A stretch of 13,296 bases of DNA from JBGQDM01 sp041495845 (GCA_041495845.1 JBGQDM010000092.1:1-13296); one strand, 5' to 3'. Counted from the stretch's first letter, positions 5,333 through 13,028 are shown. Numbers and translations: made by a program. The notes: generated from the sequence alone by a model not told the origin.

Positions 5333-6705
5333 CTCTCCGTTGCGGCCTGGCTTTTTTCCACCGGGTTCGTTTTCTTCTGCAAGCGCGCCAGTTTCTCGTA
5401 GACGGTGGCTCGGCTCACCCCCAGGATTTGCGCTGCCCGCGCCTTGTTCCCGCCTACCCGCTCCAACACCCGCAACAGATGCCGGTTCTGAACTTCATCC
5501 ATCGAAAGCAGGTCTTCGTCTCCGGTGGCCACCGCGGACGGCTGCCGCAGGTATTCGGGCAGATCATGGATGTCAATTACGTGCCCTTCCACCATCATGC
5601 AGGCGTTGGCCAGCACGTTCTCCAACTCGCGCACGTTTCCGGGCCAGCTGTGCGCGGAGAGTCGCGCTTGCGCCCGCCGCGTCAGTCCTGCCACTTCTTT
5701 TTTGTACTCCACCGAAAACTTGCGCAGAAAATGCCGCTGTAGCAGCGGCAAGTCTTCTTTTCGTTCCAGCAGCCTCGGCAACGCCACCTCGAGTAACGCC
5801 AGACGGTAAAACAAGTCTTCGCGGAACCCGCCCTGCTGCACCATCGCCCGCAAATCACGATTGGTCGCGGCCACCACTCGCACTTCCACCATGCGCACCG
5901 ATGGCGATCCCACCCGCCTCACCTCGTGGTTTTGCAGCACGCGCAGCAGTTTGGCTTGGGCGGAAAGCGGCATCTCGCCAATCTCGTCCAGAAACACGGT
6001 GCCCCCATTGGCATACTCGAACACACCCAGTTTGTCTGAGTTCGCGCCCGTAAACGCGCCTTTCACGTAGCCGAAAAGCTCCGTCTCTAGCAGCGACTCC
6101 ACCAGCGCCGAACAGTTGCAGACGGCAAATGTCTTCTCCGACACTGGACTGTGCCGGTGCAGCGCTCGCGCCGCCAGTTCCTTTCCACTGCCGGTGGGCC
6201 CGGTCACCAACACCGTCTGGAAATGCGGCGCCACTCGCCGGATGCGGGCGAATACATCCATCATCAGCGGGCTGCGGCTGATCATTCCCTCAAACTGGCT
6301 GGCGTCCAGCAGCTGCTCGTCGAGATGCAGAAAGCGTTGCCGTGCCCGCGCTTGCTCGACCAGTCTTTCCAGGATGGCCTGCAACCGCGCCGGGTCGAGT
6401 GGCCGCAGCAGATGATCGCAAGCCCCTTCCCGGATCGCCCGCAGCGCAAAGTCGCCGCTCGCATCCTCGCTGGTCGCGATGATGTCCGCGCCCGGATCCA
6501 CCGCCAGCATTTCGGCAATGATTTCCAGCGTGGCCGGCATGGATGTCAGATGGAGAAGAACGATACGCGGGCGCTCCCGCCGCAGACAGGCCACCGCGTC
6601 TGCGGGGTCGTCGCAGAAGCAGAGTTGGAGGTCAAGGCCAGGGGAGGAGACGACTAGGCTGGGAATCGCTGCGGGATCATCACGCACAACCAGAATCTTC
6701 GGCAA
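5326..6705 (-). CDS. Sigma-54-dependent activator with degenerate receiver domain (NtrC family)
   Basis: This 459-residue protein has three parts. An N-terminal receiver fold (1-120) opens PKILVVRDD and keeps the acidic pair Asp9-Asp10, but the phospho-acceptor position is His52 (VLLHLTSMP) and the conserved Lys is Arg101 (LLRPLD). The AAA+ domain is complete: Walker A GPTGSGKE (169-176), sigma-54-contacting GAFTGA (216-221), and Walker B TVFLDE (236-241). A Fis-type helix-turn-helix closes the protein (about 410-445: GGNKARAAQILGVSRATVYEKL). It should bind upstream sites and drive sigma-54 promoter opening by ATP hydrolysis, but not through ordinary Asp phosphorylation. No sensor kinase is adjacent. 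The start is TTG 6705, since no ATG or GTG fits the receiver's first strand. A TATACT box at 6743-6738 may be its -10. Confidence 0.92.
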   Translation of the reverse strand: MPKILVVRDDPAAIPSLVVSSPGLDLQLCFCDDPADAVACLRRERPRIVLLHLTSMPATLEIIAEMLAVDPGADIIATSEDASGDFALRAIREGACDHLLRPLDPARLQAILERLVEQARARQRFLHLDEQLLDASQFEGMISRSPLMMDVFARIRRVAPHFQTVLVTGPTGSGKELAARALHRHSPVSEKTFAVCNCSALVESLLETELFGYVKGAFTGANSDKLGVFEYANGGTVFLDEIGEMPLSAQAKLLRVLQNHEVRRVGSPSVRMVEVRVVAATNRDLRAMVQQGGFREDLFYRLALLEVALPRLLERKEDLPLLQRHFLRKFSVEYKKEVAGLTRRAQARLSAHSWPGNVRELENVLANACMMVEGHVIDIHDLPEYLRQPSAVATGDEDLLSMDEVQNRHLLRVLERVGGNKARAAQILGVSRATVYEKLARLQKKTNPVEKSQAATESG

Positions 6706-6877
6706 TGTTTCAAACCTAGAACTCGCGGTCAGGTGTGAGTATAACTCGCGCTGTCCAACAACACTGTAATTCTTGTCCTGCCGATCTAGTTACCAAGGAT
6801 ATGCAAGCCGTCTGCGAAGGTAACCGGCAGCATCGATTTTGCAGTGGGTGGCCCTGAGGCTTGGCCTCTTCGGTGAT
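6706..6877. other. Intergenic region between msrQ and the activator gene
   Basis: No gene is supported. A TATACT -10-like box reads on the minus strand at 6743-6738, with no clear -35. It is bracketed by direct repeats of AACTCGCG at 6720-6727 and 6743-6750. A small stem, GAGGC 6856-6860 with GCCTC 6864-6868, lies just beyond the msrQ stop but has no T-tract, so no terminator is claimed. Confidence 0.4.
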
Positions 6878-7525
6878 TCAGGCCCTTTCCAAGAACGATT
6901 CGGGCGTCGTCGCAGGCTGGAGGACCGGCGCCCCGGCACGCGACGGCTGCCAGGTCTGCCTGGCCCACACCACCACCCGATAACCCAGCAATATGGCCAG
7001 ACCAACGCCATAGGCTGCCGGCTTGCGGATGTCCGCCTTGACCAGCCACAGATAATGCACCACCCCGGCCATGGCTGAGAGATACACCAACTGGTGCAGG
7101 GCTTGCCAGCGTTTGCCCAGCTTGCGAATCGCCCAGGCCGTCGAAGTCGCAGCCAGCGGCACCATCAGCGTCAACGCCAGGAATCCCACCGTGATAAACG
7201 GCCGTTTACCGATGTCCTTCACAATCTCGTGCCAGTCGAAAAACTTGTCGAACCACAGATAGGTCGTGAAATGCAGCAGTCCGTAGAAAAACGCGTAGAG
7301 CCCCAGCATCCGCCGAAACTTGATCAGCCAGTACTGCTTGGCAAGTTTCCGCAGCGGCGTCACTGCCAGGGTGATCAACAGAAAGCGCAGCGTCCAGTCG
7401 CCCGTGGTGTGGGTAATGAACTCCAGAGGGTTCGCCCCCAGATCGCCATGAAACCCTCGCCACGCCAGCATCCCCACCGGAAGCAGGCAGGTGAGAAAGA
7501 CAATTACTTTGAACAGCCGGATCAT
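6878..7525 (-). CDS. msrQ: MsrQ, heme-binding membrane subunit of the MsrPQ methionine sulfoxide reductase
   Basis: This 215-residue integral membrane protein carries the MsrQ (YedZ) signature segments in order. These are NPLEFITHTTGDWTLRF, TPLRK, RRMLGLYAFFYGLLH, a RPFITVGFLAL helix, PLAATS, and WQALHQLVYL followed by VHYLWLVK. The His residues in the helices (for example in GLLHF, ALHQ and VVHY) are the expected heme ligands. The protein passes electrons from the membrane pool through heme to the periplasmic molybdoenzyme MsrP, which repairs oxidised methionines in envelope proteins. ATG 7525 is 46 bp downstream of the msrP stop, so the two probably share a transcript. The Shine-Dalgarno sequence is weak, which may mean translational coupling. 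The C-terminus has a short polar tail beyond the last helix. Confidence 0.94.
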   Translation of the reverse strand: MIRLFKVIVFLTCLLPVGMLAWRGFHGDLGANPLEFITHTTGDWTLRFLLITLAVTPLRKLAKQYWLIKFRRMLGLYAFFYGLLHFTTYLWFDKFFDWHEIVKDIGKRPFITVGFLALTLMVPLAATSTAWAIRKLGKRWQALHQLVYLSAMAGVVHYLWLVKADIRKPAAYGVGLAILLGYRVVVWARQTWQPSRAGAPVLQPATTPESFLERA

Positions 7526-7571
7526 TCTGGAGTTTTTCCCTCGTGTACCTTTGTGGCTCTGGTGGTGAAGG

Positions 7572-8540
7572 TCAAAAATACTTCTTTAAGTCCATTCCGC
7601 TGTACATGCCGGCCACCTGGTCGCCATAGCCGTTGAACATCAACGTATCCCGCTTGAAGAACTCCCCGATCCGCCGTTCTTTGGCTTGACTCCATCTCGG
7701 ATGGTCGACCTTCGGATTTACGTTTGAGTAAAACCCATACTCGCCTGGCGCTGCTTTGTTCCATGCCGTCGCCGGTTCGCTCTCCGTAAACGTCACCCGC
7801 ACAATTCCCTTCACACTCTTGAACCCATATTTCCACGGCAGGATGACTCGCAGCGGTGCGCCATTCTGGTTGGGCAGCACATCGCCGTACAACCCGAAGC
7901 ACAATAGCGCCAGCGGATGCATCGCCTCATCCATCCGCAAACCTTCGGTATAGGGCCAGTCCAAAACGCCGACGCGTTGCCCGGGCATTTGCTTGGGATC
8001 AAGGATGGTGGTGAACTGCACAAACTTTGCTTTCGGCAGCGGCTCCGCCCGCTTGATCAGCGTGCTCAACGAAAACCCGATCCAGGGCATAACCATCGAC
8101 CAGCCTTCCACACACCGGTGCCGGTAGACTCGTTCCTCCGGCGCCGCCAGCTTCAGCACCTGATCAATGTCGAGCACCTGCTTGTTCTTTACCAGGCCGT
8201 CCAGCGTGACCGTCCACGGCCGCGTCTTGAAATTTGTCGCCAGCTCCGCCGGTTCGTACTTGTCCGTCGAAAATTCGTAGTAGTTGTTGTAGCTGCTGAT
8301 GTCCTTGAACGGCGTCAGCTTTTCGCCGGCGGTGCTGAACGGACTCTTCACCACGCCCGCAATCTTCGCTGCCGCTTCCGCGGCTTCAGGAAACGCGAGC
8401 CCGGCGATCGCGCCCGCGGCCAGCGCCAACGCGCCCGCAGTCGTCGCGCCCTGCAGAAATTCCCGCCGGTTCACGGAAACGCTCTTCGGCGTGACCTCCG
8501 AAGACGGGATGAACCACGGATCTCTGCTCTTGACCAGCAT
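7572..8540 (-). CDS. msrP: MsrP, periplasmic molybdopterin methionine sulfoxide reductase
   Basis: This 322-residue protein has a Tat signal, NRREFL at 24-29, followed by an Ala-rich hydrophobic segment. The mature part is of the sulfite-oxidase molybdopterin fold. Molybdenum-binding Cys143 lies in RHRCVEGWSM. Other MsrP landmarks are SYNNYYEF (83-90), MPGQRVGVLDWPY, RMDEAMHPL, and the C-terminal PWKYGFKSVKG and VDHPRWSQA. MsrP reduces both diastereomers of methionine sulfoxide in envelope proteins, fed by MsrQ. ATG 8540 is preferred because the N-terminus then aligns with the E. coli protein (the S-E-V-T-P-K-S-V segment). The reading frame stays open upstream, but no stronger start is seen. 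The Shine-Dalgarno sequence before it is weak (GGAAAG). Confidence 0.95.
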   Translation of the reverse strand: MLVKSRDPWFIPSSEVTPKSVSVNRREFLQGATTAGALALAAGAIAGLAFPEAAEAAAKIAGVVKSPFSTAGEKLTPFKDISSYNNYYEFSTDKYEPAELATNFKTRPWTVTLDGLVKNKQVLDIDQVLKLAAPEERVYRHRCVEGWSMVMPWIGFSLSTLIKRAEPLPKAKFVQFTTILDPKQMPGQRVGVLDWPYTEGLRMDEAMHPLALLCFGLYGDVLPNQNGAPLRVILPWKYGFKSVKGIVRVTFTESEPATAWNKAAPGEYGFYSNVNPKVDHPRWSQAKERRIGEFFKRDTLMFNGYGDQVAGMYSGMDLKKYF

Positions 8541-8590
8541 GAAGGTCTTTCCGGGAGCCGTCAGCCCCCTCCAGAATAAGTACGTAAAGG

Positions 8591-8638
8591 CCGATACAGT
8601 TGGATCGGAAGTGGTGGCCCCACCCTGTCCTATAGGAC
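8591..8638 (-). promoter_or_regulatory. Three adjacent inverted repeats upstream of msrP
   Basis: Within 48 bp there are three palindromes: CCGAT 8591-8595 with ATCGG 8604-8608; GGTGG 8613-8617 with CCACC 8620-8624; and GTCCTATAGGAC 8627-8638, a 12-bp perfect palindrome. They lie about 50-100 bp upstream of the msrP start. They may be operator sites or a structured leader. No promoter is clear. Confidence 0.4.
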
Positions 8639-8830
8639 GCCATCCGGCGGGAAAGGTTGCACGCCTGGTTCCTGCGGCTGCAGGTTCCCCGCAAGTGATT
8701 GTTAGATAAGGTGGTTACTAAGGATTCTCAGAAGGATGGCCGAGCCTGTCTTACAAGCCATGGGCCTACGTAGTGACTGCCGCCCTCGGTCGTCAGGCGG
8801 AGCGCAGCTCCGTAGCGCGCAGCGGCAACC

Positions 8831-10153
8831 CTACTTCAGCCCGTACAGCTTCTCCGCATTCCCCAGCATGACCCCGCGCGCGATCTCCAGCGCCCGCTCG
8901 CGTGTGATTTCCCCGTCCTGCACCATGCCGGTGAGCGCCATGGCCAGCGCCTCGCGTCCGCTCTTGGCTGTCATGTAGCCAATCTCTTCCCAGTTGATCT
9001 CCGGAGTTCCCGGATAGAGGTCGGTCCCGAAGATCACCTTTTCCGGATACCACTCCAACCAGTCGCGCACCACTCCAGCCACGGCCCGCGGTGAAAGCAT
9101 CCACACCTGCTCGGAGAAATCCGCGTACACATTAGGCTTGCCGATCAGGAATGCCGTCACTTTCGGATATGGTCCCGAGCCGCCATGTACCAGCACAAAA
9201 TTCGTCTGGCGCAAGGACACATCATTCAAAACCGAATCCAGCAGCCCCGGATTCGATCCGCTGACCTGGAAATAGCTTCCACAGCCGGCGCCGGTATGAA
9301 TGTGCACAGCCAGCCCGAGCCGTCCTGCCTCACGTGCAATCTCCCGGAACAACCAGTCCTGCACTTTGAGGTACTCGGCCTTTGCGGGAACTCCCCCACG
9401 CATGTACTGCGCGTAAATTCTTTTCGCTTCCTCTGGCTGCGGCTCGGCAAAATTCAGCGCGCGCAAATACGCCGCCTCAAACTTGATGGCCACTGCACCG
9501 GCTTTCTTCTGGCTCTCCAGCGTCGGCCGCACCACCCGCGCCGCATATTCCTCCAGCGTCACCGGCAGCGCTGCCACGCCCGCTTCCTTCCTGTACCGCT
9601 GCAGCAGCATCTCTTCCCGCTGATAGAAAAACTTTCGATCTGGCGTGTCTGCCATCGTCTGCCCATTCAGCGGCAGCATCAAAGCATCATCAAACGGCAC
9701 CCACAGAAAACGCTTCGCATCCAGTCCCCGCCCCATCGCCACCCGGTTCGCCAGCATGTACCTAATGTTCAGCCGGTCCAGCACCCACGTCGGGAAGTTG
9801 TCGCCCTGCTCCCGTGCCACTCGCTGCTTCGTCTCCAATAATTCCTTCACATGCGCGGGCGTGCGATCGTCATACTTGTAGCCGTAGAGTTTCTGCCACG
9901 CTTCCAGATACGCCGGGTTCGACGGTCGCACCACCGCCGGATCGTCCAGCGGCTCTAAAGACCCGGTGCAGGGGAGAGCGTCATACTCGTCGTCCGTTTC
10001 CCCTAGCCCCACCACCTTGGGCACATGCGTGTGATTGTCCAACGCCGGCATCTTGTTGATCTCAGCCAGCAGGTAGGGATCCGGCGTGGTCTGAGACACC
10101 GCCACCGCGCCGAGCAAACAGAAAACAACCAGGGAAAGAGAAACCGATTTCAT
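8831..10153 (-). CDS. Secreted metal-dependent amidohydrolase (amidohydrolase-2 type)
   Basis: This 440-residue protein starts with a signal peptide (KSVSLSLVVFCLLGAVAVSQ), so it is probably periplasmic or secreted. The mature part has TIM-barrel amidohydrolase features. HxH is at residues 41-43 (DNHTHV). A candidate bridging Lys is at 224 (AIKFE). His284 and His286 occur in VHIHTGAGCGS, His323 in LVHGGSG, and the late catalytic Asp378 in FGTDLYPG. These are typical metal ligands and the general base of PF04909-like enzymes. The substrate cannot be told. ATG 10153 follows GGGAG with a 5-nt gap; a GTG at 10165 would add only MGES. It lies 66 bp downstream of the M28 peptidase gene on the same strand and may be co-transcribed with it. 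Confidence 0.85.
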   Translation of the reverse strand: MKSVSLSLVVFCLLGAVAVSQTTPDPYLLAEINKMPALDNHTHVPKVVGLGETDDEYDALPCTGSLEPLDDPAVVRPSNPAYLEAWQKLYGYKYDDRTPAHVKELLETKQRVAREQGDNFPTWVLDRLNIRYMLANRVAMGRGLDAKRFLWVPFDDALMLPLNGQTMADTPDRKFFYQREEMLLQRYRKEAGVAALPVTLEEYAARVVRPTLESQKKAGAVAIKFEAAYLRALNFAEPQPEEAKRIYAQYMRGGVPAKAEYLKVQDWLFREIAREAGRLGLAVHIHTGAGCGSYFQVSGSNPGLLDSVLNDVSLRQTNFVLVHGGSGPYPKVTAFLIGKPNVYADFSEQVWMLSPRAVAGVVRDWLEWYPEKVIFGTDLYPGTPEINWEEIGYMTAKSGREALAMALTGMVQDGEITRERALEIARGVMLGNAEKLYGLK

Positions 10154-10219
10154 GCTTTCTCCCACGCTGCGTAGACTCTTGCAGCGATCTCTGCGACTTT
10201 TCTCCGCGCCCTCTGCGTT

Positions 10220-12283
10220 CTAGGGCTTTGGGTTCACAAGCTTCAGCTTCCCCAAAATCCCCACCAGCCGATCCACCCACGCCGCGTCGATGTCCGTGGC
10301 AAACTCCGCCGCCAGCAAGTCTGCAATCTCCGCCGTCGAGCGCTTCCCGTCCATGAAATTCACCGTCTCAAACATCACCACCTCAAATGGCGGCTTCATC
10401 GGCAACCCACCCTCGGGCGAGTCGCTGGCAAACCGCGCTTGCTGCGCCTGCCACCAACGCCGGTCTTCGGCACTCATGCCCTCAAATACGTTTTTGTCGA
10501 AGGGCGGAATCATCAGCCGCCGCGGCCCCGCGCCCGAACTCGAGGGCAACATTCCCAGTCGAGTGATATCAAACTTCCCTGCTGCCCCGCTTTCGCTCGC
10601 TGCCAGAAATCGCAGTTCCTCCGGCTTCAAGACCCCGGCCAGTTGCTCCACCGCTTTCCGGTTCGTCTGCAGCCGCCGCTGCGCGCCCGCCGACTTCGCC
10701 GCCGCCAGAATCTCTCCGATCCGAGCATTCCGTTCCGCCATCAGGTCCGTCGCCGCCGCCACCTGTAACCGCTGCCAATCGTCGCGATCCGCCTCACCCA
10801 GCCAATAAGCCACCGCGGTCGCCAGTGTCCCCACCCGCCGGAATTCGCTGGCATCCGTTTTGTCCACCGTGTCTTCGCTGGTGTGGTGCGTCCAGTCGGG
10901 ATCGTGCCCCAGCATGGTCGATGCAATTCCCAGTCCGAGAAACACGTCGTGATCGCTGCCCTGCATGTAGCCCGTCATCTCGGTCGGCCAGTGGTTCCGC
11001 GTTCCGGCTCCAGCAAACAGGGTTGCCGCCCGCGTTTGCCCGAGTACATCCGCCATCAGAGCATTCAGGAATCCCGGCGTTGAGTCCGGTGTTCGCGTGA
11101 AGTAAAACCGCGAATTCGTCTTTACCGTATCTTCGCCCACCATGTCCAGGTTCAGGTTCGCCACAATGCATGGTGGTCCCGGCTGGTACGGCGCTCCGTC
11201 ACGTCTCGGATCATCCCAGGCCACGCTGCTGCACGCGCGCGCCTCCGGATGCTTCGTCACATACGCCGTGGAGCCGTAATATTCCGGCACCCACATGAAG
11301 TGAATCGTCGCCCGCGGCCACGGCAATTTTTTCTCGGCAATCAGCGTGTGCAGCGTGCGCGCCATCTCCAGCACCGCCGCTGACCCGCTGGCATTGTCAT
11401 TGGCGCTCCATTTCGGATGGTCCAGGTGACATGTGATCAGCACTTCCACGTCCGGCGTTTCGCTGCCGCGAATCCACGCGTGCACCAGCGTGAGCTGGCC
11501 GTCGCCCAGGGTGGCATCGATCGTTCCCCGGACCCGCACCGCACCACGCGCCATCAGTTCCCGCAGGCGCGTGTACTGGTTGGCCGAAATCTGGAAACCG
11601 CCACTGGTTTGCGCCAACTCTTCCGCCCGCGGCCAGATGCCGTTGTAGCGCACCATGTCCGGGTGTTCCGGACGGTCATCCGCCGCCGGATAGATCACCA
11701 CGCCCACCGCTCCATGCTTCAACACCGCTTGCCGCACCACATCGCCGGCATACCCATACGCCAGCGCCACCTTGCCCCGCACATCTTTGCCTTCGTAGTC
11801 CTTGTTGCTGGTTCCCGCACCCACCTCCACCAGTTCGCCACTCCACTTCCCGCCCTTCGAATAGGTGGACACACACATGGGCACATCGCTATAGCGGCAC
11901 AGACGCAGCGGCACAAAACTCGGATCACCGCTCACACTTTCTACCCACAACTCGCCCCCGCGCATGTCCCAACCCATGGGCGAAATCATGGTCTGGTAGC
12001 GCGTCTTGCCGTCGGAAGGAAATTGCTCGAGTCGCGCCTCCACTCCCCACACCTTGAGCTTGGCCAGGACCACCTTTTCCGCAACGTCCGCCATCATTGG
12101 GCTGCCCTGAATCCGGTGATACTCCACGATGGCGCGGTCATACTCCTGCGCCGCCTCACCGGAATATTCCGCCGCAAGCGCGTCAAAAGTTTTCTGCGGC
12201 ACCAGGTGGGACTGACTGACCCCCGCCCCGGGAAGCAGCAGCGGAAGCAGAACCAGAAGAAGAAAAGCATTCCGAGGAAACAT
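10220..12283 (-). CDS. Secreted M28-family zinc peptidase (aminopeptidase-like)
   Basis: This 687-residue protein has a signal peptide (about 1-23). Residues about 150-265 look like a protease-associated (PA) insert (KDYEGKDVRGKVALAY, then HGAVGVVIYPA). The co-catalytic zinc region runs from about 275 to 500. Candidate ligands are His286 (CHLDH), Asp296 (ANDNASG), Glu334 (VPEYYGS), Asp380 (NLNLD) and His467 (WTHHTSED). The position normally held by the catalytic-base Glu just before the ligand Glu is Pro333. This is known in some aminopeptidase-like (DUF4910-type) proteins but leaves activity in doubt. A C-terminal winged-helix-like, PqqD-like segment (about 632-687, NFMDGKRSTAEIADLLAAEF) is an addition to ordinary M28 enzymes. 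ATG 12283 has no clear Shine-Dalgarno sequence. The gene is divergent from sodA. Confidence 0.88.
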   Translation of the reverse strand: MFPRNAFLLLVLLPLLLPGAGVSQSHLVPQKTFDALAAEYSGEAAQEYDRAIVEYHRIQGSPMMADVAEKVVLAKLKVWGVEARLEQFPSDGKTRYQTMISPMGWDMRGGELWVESVSGDPSFVPLRLCRYSDVPMCVSTYSKGGKWSGELVEVGAGTSNKDYEGKDVRGKVALAYGYAGDVVRQAVLKHGAVGVVIYPAADDRPEHPDMVRYNGIWPRAEELAQTSGGFQISANQYTRLRELMARGAVRVRGTIDATLGDGQLTLVHAWIRGSETPDVEVLITCHLDHPKWSANDNASGSAAVLEMARTLHTLIAEKKLPWPRATIHFMWVPEYYGSTAYVTKHPEARACSSVAWDDPRRDGAPYQPGPPCIVANLNLDMVGEDTVKTNSRFYFTRTPDSTPGFLNALMADVLGQTRAATLFAGAGTRNHWPTEMTGYMQGSDHDVFLGLGIASTMLGHDPDWTHHTSEDTVDKTDASEFRRVGTLATAVAYWLGEADRDDWQRLQVAAATDLMAERNARIGEILAAAKSAGAQRRLQTNRKAVEQLAGVLKPEELRFLAASESGAAGKFDITRLGMLPSSSGAGPRRLMIPPFDKNVFEGMSAEDRRWWQAQQARFASDSPEGGLPMKPPFEVVMFETVNFMDGKRSTAEIADLLAAEFATDIDAAWVDRLVGILGKLKLVNPKP

Positions 12284-12310
12284 GGGCGCAAGCCTACACC
12301 AACCCGAGTC

Positions 12311-12345
12311 GGTGTTTCACCTGGAAATTGGTGACAGGGAACACC
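12311..12345. promoter_or_regulatory. Nested inverted repeat between the divergent peptidase and sodA genes
   Basis: GGTGTT 12311-12316 pairs with AACACC 12340-12345. Immediately inside, TCACC 12317-12321 pairs with GGTGA 12330-12334. The arrangement is dyad-symmetric apart from a 5-base insertion. It lies about 30-60 bp from the peptidase start and 57-91 bp from the sodA start, so it could be an operator serving both promoters. No clear -35/-10 pair was found. Confidence 0.4.
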
Positions 12346-12401
12346 ACAGCCCAATTTGCATCCTCCGCCCCCTCCCCGTAATCTTTACTTTTGGAGGAAA
12401 C

Positions 12402-13013
12402 ATGGCCCACGAACTTCCCGCTCTCACCTACGACTACGCAGCTCTTGAACCGTTCATTGACGCGCAGACCATGAAGATCCACCACGACCTGCATCACGGC
12501 GCGTACGTAAAGAACCTTAACGCCGCACTGGAGAAGCACCCTGCCCTCGCCGGCAAGAGCGCTGAGGACCTGGTGCGCGATCTCAGCAACATCCCGGAAG
12601 ACATTCGCGGCGCCGTGCGCAATAACGGTGGCGGCCACGTCAACCACAGCATGTTCTGGAGCATCATGAAACCGCAAGGCGGCGGCGCGCCCACCGGCAA
12701 GCTCGGCGACGCCATCAAGTCCACCTTCGGCGACCTCAAGACGTTGCAGGAAAAATTCAACGACGCCGGCGTCAAACAATTCGGCAGCGGCTGGGCCTGG
12801 CTGATATCCAAAGGCGGTGCGCTCAGCATCACCAGCACGCCCAATCAGGACAACCCGCTCACCCAGGGCGCTTACCCGGTGATGGGTAACGACGTCTGGG
12901 AGCACGCCTACTACCTGAAATACCAGAATCGCCGCGCCGAGTACCTCGCCGCCTGGTGGAACGTGGTTAACTGGGACGCCATCGCGAAACGCTACGAGCA
13001 GAGGCTGAAGTAG
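12402..13013 (+). CDS. sodA: Superoxide dismutase, Mn type
   Basis: This 203-residue protein is full length for the Fe/Mn superoxide dismutase family. Metal ligands are His27 (MKIHHDLHH), His82 (VNHSMFW), Asp164 and His168 (GNDVWEHAYY). Residues that favour manganese are the GGGHVNH segment (Gly77-Gly78) rather than an Fe-type Gln there, and Gln149 in TPNQDNPLT. It converts superoxide to oxygen and hydrogen peroxide. I see no signal peptide, so it should be cytoplasmic. ATG 12402 was chosen because GGAGG at 12393-12397 lies 4 nt upstream and the family begins at this point. A longer in-frame start at 12282 would add 40 residues that do not match the family. Metal preference is a prediction; cambialistic use is possible. 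Confidence 0.95.
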   Translation: MAHELPALTYDYAALEPFIDAQTMKIHHDLHHGAYVKNLNAALEKHPALAGKSAEDLVRDLSNIPEDIRGAVRNNGGGHVNHSMFWSIMKPQGGGAPTGKLGDAIKSTFGDLKTLQEKFNDAGVKQFGSGWAWLISKGGALSITSTPNQDNPLTQGAYPVMGNDVWEHAYYLKYQNRRAEYLAAWWNVVNWDAIAKRYEQRLK

Positions 13014-13028
13014 CAGAAATTACTTGTG

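Noticed and set aside
5289..6053. Plus-strand open frame of 254 codons opposite the activator gene
   Set aside because: The sequence is Pro/Ala/Arg-rich and matches no family pattern. The minus strand encodes intact AAA+ and helix-turn-helix motifs across the same bases.
8803..8820. GGAGC-GCA-GCTCC hairpin as a terminator of the amidohydrolase gene
   Set aside because: It is a perfect 5-bp stem just beyond the gene end, but no T-tract follows on the minus strand. The evidence is too weak to call a terminator.
11417..12334. Plus-strand open frame of 305 codons opposite the M28 peptidase
   Set aside because: It is rich in His/Arg/Gln without a domain or start signal and overlaps the zinc-site and signal-peptide codons of the minus-strand gene.
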